From: Aquanectria penicillioides | Taxonomy: Eukaryota > Ascomycota > Sordariomycetes > Hypocreales > Nectriaceae | Length of the DNA stretch: 64,000 bases | NCBI GenBank assembly: GCA_003415625.1 | Contig: PYIU01000002.1 | Span: 6,448,001 to 6,512,000, forward strand | Reading direction: 5' to 3' | Part shown: in pieces, positions 56,608-64,000 of the stretch | How positions within the stretch are numbered: the stretch's first letter is position 1 | Layout: each line of letters begins with the position of its first letter | Notes under the pieces: model-generated | What the model was told of the DNA's origin: nothing | Seen by the model: the letters and a program-made list of their open reading frames with translations, nothing else | Databases searched by the model: none | Position numbers and translations under genes: made by a program

Positions 56608-58018
56608 ATGGCGTCTGTTGAAGATCACAGCGCATTCCTCAGGCTTCCTGCAGAGGTTCGTAGGCTCATTTATGAGCAAGTGCTGGCTCCAGAGCCGTTT
56701 ACTTTCGGCGACCGGAGCAAGAGACACGAGTTGGTCAGGAATATAAATGTGATCAATCTCGTGCTCAAAGGCACTGGGCCAAGACAGGAGGGTGCATCTC
56801 CTGGGGCGGCTTCTGGGAACAACCCCTGGGTCCTCGCCCGGGTCTGTCATCAGATCAGGGCTGAAACAGCCACGATGCTTGACAAGATCAACTTTGATCA
56901 TGTACACTTCTCCTTCCGCAATTTCACGAGCCAGGACATGCGAGCCTGGGGCGAGAAAATGGGAGTAGAGCGTGTTGCCAAGATGCGTCGCTGGGGTATA
57001 AGCGGCTGGCATCGGTGCAAACGTTCCTACGCCGGACCTTCTCAGAACATGGATGACAGTGACCCGTAAGTTGAGATTGTCTTGATCAAGGAGATGGAGA
57101 TCGGCAGCTTGCTGACATTGTCACGATGCCCTCTTCAGGAAGTGCTATCGAGACGTGGAATTCGACTGGAATTTGACGTCATGGGACGAAACCGTCCCGT
57201 CCGATGGGTTCGGATTTAAACTTGGGTCAGAAGATGTCACATTCAAGTTTGGCATCGACCGCGATTATGGCGACGGTGTGGCTCGTGATATCTGCTACGA
57301 CACCTGTGTCGCAGCCTTCGACCAAGGCATCTTTGAAGCTTTTTCAAGCTTGAGGTCCATAGGGTACGGATACTGTCCTGGCGCCCCATATTGTATAGCC
57401 TATTCACCATCACCCAGGTATTCGCCAACATCACCAATGTCTCCCAACTTTTCCCCAACGTCTCCGAGCTACTCTCCAGTGTCTCCCAACTATTCTCCGG
57501 CATCTCCAGGCCGTGAAGGATACTCTCCGACAGCCCTTGGTGATGACTCGGCGGCTCCGGATGAAGACGCAGAGGTTCCAAATGAGAACCTCGAGTTCCT
57601 AATTGACGACCCGAGGCCATACTCTCCTACCTATGGGCCGACTCCAGGCGGGGAACCGGTGGTTTACTCCCCTAACGCCCTATATTCCCCAAGCCATCCA
57701 GCCCCGTCTCCAAATTATTCCCCAAGCCACCCACCTCTCTCTTCACATTATTCCCCTAGGTCTCCACCCATGGCAGGATGGTCCCCAAGGACTCCAGATG
57801 GTGACATAAATGTTATAGATGAGGATGGAAATGATCATCCTTCACCAGATGGGGAAGAACAGCCCGCGAAGCCTACCACGTCAGAAAATGGCGAACACGG
57901 GCATTTTGTGACTGTTGGCTTCCTCGTCGGATTGGTGCAGGCCCTCTACCATATCGACCTCTATCCAACCGGCAGTTGTGTCGCGCATGATGAGCCATGG
58001 GGGTTGGTCTGGTATTGA
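56608..58018 (+). CDS. 2EXR-type protein with RNA polymerase II CTD-like repeats
   Basis: Exons 56608-57065 and 57139-58018 give 445 residues. The N-terminus FLRLPAEVRRLIYEQVLAPE is the helical start of the fungal 2EXR domain; NNPWVLARVCHQIRAE is its second conserved helix. From about residue 238 the protein becomes a Tyr-Ser-Pro array: YSPTSP, NFSPTSPSYSPVSP, NYSPASP, YSPTALG, then after an acidic spacer YSPTYGP, VYSPN, LYSPSHP, NYSPSHP, HYSPRSPP. This closely imitates the YSPTSPS heptads of the RNA polymerase II large-subunit CTD, although this is not RPB1: there is no polymerase domain and the length is wrong. The C-terminus is a separate acidic and hydrophobic segment. The role is unknown; binding of CTD-recognising proteins is a reasonable hypothesis. 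Confidence 0.75.
57397..57786 (+). repeat. coding YSPxSPx heptad-like repeat region
   Basis: This DNA encodes about 12-14 imperfect heptads related to YSPTSPS. Some units are contiguous (about 57400-57540) and later ones are separated by 8-15 residues. Codons vary between units (TCT, TCA, TCC; CCA, CCG), so this is not a recent DNA-level slippage array and the peptide pattern seems to be maintained by selection. Confidence 0.7.
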
Positions 58019-58211
58019 CGCAGCGACACCACAGAATTGGAAGGTTTGTTCTCCAGGGAAATATACAGTCAAGAAGGAAAATTCCTTAGAATTATGTGGA
58101 AAAGGTACATGTAATTATTTTAGAATGAGTATCTAGAACAGTTCCAAATTCCACCGCAGTTTCCAAAGCTCCGCATCTGCACAATGAAGGATGGCTGAAC
58201 TGCGCACATCG

Positions 58212-61200
58212 TCATCCTAAGCCCCAATCTAGGGATTCATGATGTCTTTGTACAGCCAACTCGGGCGGTGTCAAGCCATCGCGATTTTTGCTGTCCTTCT
58301 GCCCCTCGCCGGGTTTCAGCAAAATGTCCAGAGTAATTTGATCCCCTGATTGTGCAGCAAAGTGAAGCGCAGACCAACCATCCTCATCTTGTTTATTCAC
58401 ATCTGCTCCAACGTCGACCAATACCTTGACAACATCCTTGTGACCCCAAAGGATAGCTCTATGTAAAGGTGTCTGCTTCCTCAAAAAGTCCTGGGTATTG
58501 GGGTCCGCTCTCTTGCGGAGGAGCTTGAGAACGCTGCCGAGCCGATCATCGTCTGTGAGTGATCCCTCAGAGGCTATGATGTGCAGCGGCGACAACCCTT
58601 CGTCATCTTGAACGTTGACGTTGTTAGTCCACTCTATGAGGATGCTCGTTGTTTCTTTATGCAATGCCGAACCGATGGCTAGTTCTGTGATTGCCCAGTG
58701 AAGGGCCGACTTATTGTTCTTGTCCAAAATTGCCGGATCCGCGTTGTATTTTCGCAGAAACTTTACAAACTCTTCGTCCCCACGGTAAGATGCTATGTGC
58801 AGCGCCGTCTTGCCGCCCTTGTCCTGGAAGTTCAAATTGGCTCCTTTTTCGTGCAGCGCCCATGCAATCGAGGCATCGCCCCTCTCTGCTGTGATGTGTA
58901 GTGCAGTGCGGCCCTTTTTGTCTCGCGCATTCGGGTTCGTCTCAATTGCGGATTTTTCCAGAAGAACCCAGGTAACAGAAAAGCTGCCTCGTTGCGTTGC
59001 GATGTGCAATGGGGTTCTATCCTCATTGTCCGCCACGTTCGGATCTATCGCCTGATGTTCTAGTAGAGCCCTCATAACAGAGGCGTCATCGTTCATTGCG
59101 CTCAAGTATAGCGCTGTTCTGCCTTCATTATCTCGCAAATTTGGGTCCGTTTCGGGCCTCTCAAGGAGTATTCGGACCACAGAAAGGTCGCCTTCCATTG
59201 CAGCGATATGTAATGGGGTCCTTCCCTCGTGATCTCGGGCGTTTGGGTTCGCTCTGTTTTCCAGGAGGAGCCAGAAAAGCGTCGAATGCCTAATCTTCAT
59301 TCTCCGAACAGCGGCGTGCAGTGGGGAATATCCGTGTTCATCAGGAAGATCCACGTCAATTCTTTTCCTATTCTGCAACAATACCCATGCGACATTCCCT
59401 TGACCGTAATCGATGGCACAACGTAGAGGCGTGTAGCCCTCATCGGTTGTGACGTTGGGGTCGGCATTTCTATCCATAAGCTGCTGCACCATGGACGCGT
59501 GCCCTTGCTGGGATGCCCAACATAAGATCGACCAAGACCCCTTGTGAGTTCTGACGGTATGTTTTGCCCCTTTCCAGACGAGATATTTCGCAATTCGTAC
59601 GTGGTTGTGCACAGCTGCGTCTCTGAGTGCAGTCCATTCGCCCTCACCCTGAATATCAATGTCAGCTCCGCACTTTACGAGTAATTTGACTGTCGATTCG
59701 TATCCGTTATGCGCGGCAATTCTGAGAGCAGTGTAGCAACTATTATCAATAATGTTCAGGTCGAGATCCTTCTTGTGCTTTAGAAGAGCGATGAGGGTGT
59801 CTGTATGCTGACTCTTGACAATCTTGTGCAAGGCAGTCCTTCCATCCTTATCCACTGCATTGATATCTGCACCTCCATTGATCAATGCCTCCAGAATTTG
59901 GGTGTGGCCATGGGATGCTGCCCAGTGTAACGCGGTTTCTCCTTTCAATGTCCGCGCATCAATAATGACCGCTTTATTGATGAGGAAATCCACAAGCGGT
60001 GCAGAGTTGAAATATGTCGCAAAGTGTAAACTCGACACATTTTTCTCGAACATGACTGAATTATCCGACAATACCTGCAACACAGATAATACCTTTCCTG
60101 TGTCTGAAAAAAATGCCCAAGCCCGGTAATAGAGAAGTTCGTTTGGTTCAGCTTGGAGATGGAGATGCCAATTCTCGGCTGCGTACCTGAGAAACGGGTA
60201 TTCGTCCAATCTCTCGTCCAGCTCTTCTTTTGTTTCGCATGTTCGAGAAAGTTTGGTCAGGGATATATAAGCAAGACACTTCTCGGCTAATATTGATTGA
60301 GACCGAGGTATGATCCCTTGTTCGTCGATCCGATCCACGAGATACTTTTTTGCAGTGGAGTGCACGAGCTGTAGCTCGGACGTTTCGCGATTGACGATGA
60401 TGATCCCAGCGCAAGCCGAAGTTATGTCGTTTTCGTTTACAAAACGCCCTTTCAGGTCATCTAAACAGGAATCGCCCTCTGTAATGGCCAGAGCGTGACG
60501 AAATTCCGCAACAGTCAAGGGCCTTGTTGCATGGAGTGCCCAGGACAAAACGGCAGCGGCTAGCATTCTGCGGTTTTTGTCCTGGCTTCTAATTCTGTTG
60601 ACCGAGGCTTCATAAATAATATCAGGGCGTCCTGGAAGATTGGAAAGTCGCTGTCGCAGCCCATCTACTGTGAACTCTTGCACAAGAAGCTCCATGTGAA
60701 GATGCGCTAGAAGAAACCTATTTCAAATCTGTATCAGCCGTCCAATCCTTTGAAGATGAATATTAAATCAACCAACTCACATCCCTTGAGCGTTTCTGAT
60801 TAAAGTATTGACCACGGCTTCGGGAGAGAACTGGTATGCATCACCCATACCCACCATCTTTTTGAATGCTTCACAACCACTCAGTCGGCTGTTGATGTAA
60901 AGCCTAAGATCACCCTCATTGGCCGAAAATTCAATCGAATCGTCTGCGTTGATTTCATCTTGAAGAACCCAGTCGGTCCATGAAAAGAATAGGATATTGA
61001 CATGCGATGGGAGTTGAGACAGGGCACACAAAAACTCTTCTCTGGTCCTTTGACCGGAATTGTTTGGGCAGCCGTCCAACGCGTCCACAACGATGAAAAC
61101 TTTACTAAATTTTTTAATCTCACATTTAAGAAGGCGTATGAGATCATTAAGGTTCGGTGTTGCTTCTTTAATCGTGTACTCTTGGTACGCCTTTCTGGTA

Positions 61201-61795
61201 TGACTGGATATGGAGTCCTGGCCATCAACTAGTTGTGCTAATAGGCCAGCCAACAATCTCGTTACAATTGTTGACTCTTCGACTTTTTCGAAGTCGCGAT
61301 CGTCGAAATAAACGTATATACAAGCAAAAAGTCCATTTTCGTTGGTGAATTGCTTTTTGAGATGCTCAATCACAATCGATCTGCTGTGTGTCAACAATGC
61401 AGGGAGGGAGGGGGTGGCAGCAAGCTCAACATGGCTGAGCAAAGGGTTGACCTACGCGAGAATGGTCTTGCCAGCACCAGCTGTGATGTTGTGAATACTC
61501 GGAAATTCCCCTTCTCAGTTGATGTCGATACTTACGGATTCCATGGCACCATAGCTTTGAGCCCACGCGATCCCTCCAGGTAACGAACTTTTGACTCTTG
61601 AGTAGCCAAGTTCCCGTCCCAGGCACTTTGTTGGCTATTTCGGTGTACTTCGTCTGCCTGTGAACGAAAGGGAAGGTGGAAATTGTGTATAGCCATTTTA
61701 GAATCGTAGATCCCTCGTCATATCCTATATCAGTCAATATCACGTCTCAATGCTAATAATGTTCGAAAATAGCGCACCTGGCGAGTTCATCATCC
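58212..61795 (-). CDS. NACHT NLR with ankyrin repeats
   Basis: Exons 61795-61778, 61724-61536, 61480-61456, 61380-60781 and 60717-58212, in phase, give about 1111 residues from Met 61793. The NACHT ATPase has EGSTILKWLY, PGTGTWLLKSQKF, the Walker A loop built by splicing (CHGI + PGAGKTILA), and the Walker B VFIVVDALDGCP. The C-terminal half (about 560 residues) is an ankyrin array of at least 15 units of the TALHWAASHGHTQILEALI type, ending WGLG. NLRs of this class sense non-self or damage and trigger death by oligomerising. The N-terminus is unsettled: a further upstream exon (about 61957-61865, phase 1) encodes GNQDGINQSLIALSGSQVT, a Gly/Gln/Asn motif similar to the end of the neighbouring SesB protein, but no start codon for it was found. 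It is on the same strand as its likely partner. Confidence 0.8.
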
Positions 61796-61864
61796 CTGCG
61801 TATTTGTCAGAACATGTCTCTCCACACGAGCTCTCAGAATCATTTCCATGTCAAAAATGCATAC

Positions 61865-61957
61865 CGTTTTGGATTCCGCCATGGATTGTGACCTGGCTTC
61901 CCGACAGAGCAATAAGGGATTGATTGATGCCATCTTGGTTTCCATGAGCAGCTTGGT
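61865..61957 (-). other. possible N-terminal signalling-motif exon of the NLR
   Basis: In the frame leading into the NLR (phase 1 donor G at 61865, GTATGC) this segment reads GDQAAHGNQDGINQSL then IALSGSQVTIHGGIQN. A CACTAAC branch and GGGAG acceptor lie just upstream at 61958. Similarity to the SesB protein's C-terminal motif (Q-S-x-I ... G-x-Q-x-I-x-G) suggests a matched amyloid-type signalling pair. The upstream start exon is not identified. Confidence 0.35.
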
Positions 61958-62039
61958 CTCCCGGTTAGTGTGAGCTTGGTGAGAGCGGCTGTGAGCTGGG
62001 CGAACCGAACTTCGCGGCCGAAGTATGGACTTCATGGCC

Positions 62040-63003
62040 TACGACTGATTGATTTACTGTATCTAAGAGCACTTGGCCATTGCCGACGCTGCGCTTTTCT
62101 GTAGCTGTCTATCGGAATATTAACTCACGGTTTCTTTCCGGATGGCTATGGCTTCACCGAAAGAGCACATTACCTGCGTTGCATTGGCTGTTCCGTCAGC
62201 CATTGTCAAGAAGCCCTGAGCTGCTTGGCCTCGCTGATGCAGCCCCTCAACCAGATCCAGTCCGTCCAGGGAATTACAGAATCGAAGATGACTCTTCGCA
62301 CCGGCCTACGCCTTGGTCGGGTGGTTTGCGATCTTAATCCAATAAACGCGATTAGGAACGGTGATGATCCAATTCAATGCAGGATGAAAGTGAAAGCCCG
62401 CGCGTGTAGCAGTGGCAAATGCTATTACGGGGCCTGGTAGGAGAAAGCGGATGGTCGCACCACCTTTTATTCGGCCCCCAATCAAGCGCCCTGACTGCGC
62501 TGTTCACGCAGCGATAGATGGTGAATTGAACCCTGGGCTCCCACCATAGTTAAATCCTCACAGCCTCATTCAAAGTCCTCACCTCAAGGTCAAGCTGGCG
62601 GCTCCTGATGCACCATGCATGCACACCGCCTCCTAAAGTGCGCACCCGAGTTAGCCTCCTCTAGTTTGTGCCGCGCACCAAGGCAACAATGCAGCATTTC
62701 AGTGCCAGTCACACATGGCCAAGGCTCATTTCCAATTCCTTCCGGGTCGTGGATAGCTGGCGTTTCGGGGTTTCTGCAATGATGCAATCGAATGCAGTTT
62801 AATGGCTTGCAGCTTGGCATACACCATTTACAGATGCGAAGTGAAAGTCACGAGCCTCCGAGTCAGGATGATGACTGTGGAAGGGTACAATCTATTTTGT
62901 TGAAATCATTTCGTCTCCGTCTATTTGCCTTGCCCCTTTATTGTAGTACCTCCAACTTCTGCATGTCGTGATCATCGTCAGTTGTTCGTGGAGGTGCTCC
63001 AAC
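62040..63003. other. intergenic between SesB-like and NLR genes
   Basis: No supported gene in 964 nt. It should hold the NLR promoter and possibly its missing first exon. Confidence 0.4.
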
Positions 63004-64000
63004 CTAGCCGAACGATAGGTCTCCGTTAATAGTTTGGCAGCCATTCACGATACTCGACTGTACAACGTTGCCCCAAACCGTTATTCCTCCTGTTGAATTC
63101 CCGTATGTTGGTGGCTCCGCAGATGGTTGTGAAACGATTGCATCAGCATGGCCGTGCGACCCGTCTTGATAAGAACGAATGGCGTTTATCCATCTGAGGA
63201 GTTCGCTAACGAGGCTCACAAACCCCGGCTCGCTCTCCCTGGAGAACTTTACCATGTCTCGATGGTTTTTGTGGATTCCTATCGCTGGATACGAAGGCAG
63301 AATGGCAGAGGACTTTGGTACAACCTGCAGTGCCGTTAGTGATATGGAGTCCTCGGCCAACAAAGCATGCCTCAGAATGCATGAATGGGAGCAATTCGGG
63401 GCCGTTAGGGAGTCCATGTGTCTTACCTCACCAAATCTAGGTACCGGCAGTTCTTCATAGAAGCAAGTAATGAAGATTTCGGGATATCCTTCCTGCGTCC
63501 TTGATCTGAGCATAGAATGGAAGTCGCTCTGGATGCGAGCTAGAACCTCGGAATCCCTGTACAGAACCTTGGCTATTCGCGTATTCACTTGTCGAGCAAA
63601 AGCTACCCATTTAACAAGCCGGTCCATTGATACTGCCAATTCAGTTCCCGAATGGGGTGTGCCAAAGAAGGCAATACCTCGCGTGCATCGCACAATCTGT
63701 TTCAAGTGCTCTTCAGCGCTTGCTCTTGATGCCACCAACGCCTATGTTTTCAAGGATCATGAGTCAGCTATTTCGTCAATTTTCTGCCAAGATATGGGTT
63801 GGAAGGATTTACATCTTCACACACAAGACCCCCGAGGCTGTGCGCCACAAATATAATGGGCCTGTCAATCTGCATTATCACAATCAGCACTCCTGCAAGT
63901 AAAGGTGGAGTCGCCATTATCATTACGGTCTTTTCATTCTCTCGATGTGTCGCTAACGCCGAGAGCAGGTTCCTTGCGTGGTCACCAATCCTGTTATTAG
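63004..64000 (-). CDS. SesB-like alpha/beta hydrolase effector (5'-partial at window edge)
   Basis: The gene continues beyond the right edge. Visible exons are 64000-63927 (partial), 63869-63813, 63741-63427 and 63324-63004. Splicing gives RIGDHARNLLSALATHREN, RPIIFVAHSLGGLVCED (nucleophile Ser in the HSLGG elbow), then IVRCTRGIAFFGTPHSGTELA, and VVPKSSAILPSYPAIGIHKN with the catalytic-type His. This is the SesB/DUF676-type lipase-esterase used as N-terminal or stand-alone effector in fungal NLR systems. The intron 63426-63325 (102 nt, GTAAGA donor, CACTAAC branch) is stop-free and a multiple of three. The last 40 residues are a Gly/Asn/Gln-rich tail (GGITVWGNVVQSSI ... VNGCQTINGDLSFG) unlike a hydrolase, resembling amyloid signalling motifs. 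It lies about 1.2 kb upstream of the NLR body, same strand. Confidence 0.8.

Noticed and set aside
1..64000. tRNA, rRNA or small RNA genes
   Set aside because: By eye I found no B-box plus acceptor-stem combination or rRNA signature; a covariance-model scan (tRNAscan-SE, Infernal) would settle it.

Overview
The window looks like nuclear DNA of a filamentous ascomycete (Pezizomycotina, most likely Sordariomycetes/Hypocreales by protein flavour; the order is inference). The signs are short 50-110 nt GT-AG introns with CTNAC-type branch points, two Zn2Cys6 regulators, a 2EXR protein, an ankyrin NLR beside a SesB-type hydrolase, and fungal housekeeping genes. There are about 22 intact or partial protein genes and three or four degenerate ones. 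No RNA gene, CRISPR array or intact transposon was found by eye.

0-17.8 kb is mostly core genome: a small membrane protein (-), RNase P subunit POP4 (-, one apparent base missing), a GNPAT/PlsB-type acyltransferase (+), pantothenate synthetase (-), an MFS drug:H+ antiporter (-), a 3.3 kb gap, an aldehyde dehydrogenase with two in-frame starts (+), a fungal orphan (+) and ASTRA-associated WD protein Asa1 (-).

17.8-30 kb is accessory and AT-rich. It holds a 5-exon Cdc24-like RhoGEF whose N-terminus is the helical domain usually found on fungal STAND/NLR proteins and which lacks PB1; a secreted-looking chorismate mutase; a metallophosphoesterase pseudogene whose two halves lie on opposite strands (internal inversion); a frameshifted secreted-like fragment; and a Fic-domain pseudogene.

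30-39 kb returns to more ordinary genes: a Zn2Cys6/fungal_trans_2 regulator and a HAD phosphatase (each with one apparent missing base), a TTC1-like TPR protein and an F-box-like protein ending in a G20 run.

39-42 kb carries the oddest locus. A signal-peptide-encoding first exon is followed by a chain of GT-AG introns separated by exons of only 3 nt, all phase 0: a candidate fungal micro-exon gene for a small cysteine-containing secreted peptide.

42-52 kb may be a small catabolic or biosynthetic neighbourhood: a Zn2Cys6 regulator (-, 8 exons, one GC-AG intron), a polyol/ketose-type short-chain dehydrogenase (-) divergent from a transketolase/dihydroxyacetone-synthase-like enzyme (+), and a Baeyer-Villiger-type flavoprotein (+).

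54-64 kb has NADP-type succinate-semialdehyde dehydrogenase, a 2EXR protein with an RNA polymerase II CTD-like YSPTSPS region, and at the right edge an innate-immunity-like pair: an ankyrin NACHT NLR preceded by a SesB-like alpha/beta hydrolase (cut by the window end). The hydrolase C-terminal Gly/Gln/Asn-rich motif resembles one encoded just upstream of the NLR body.
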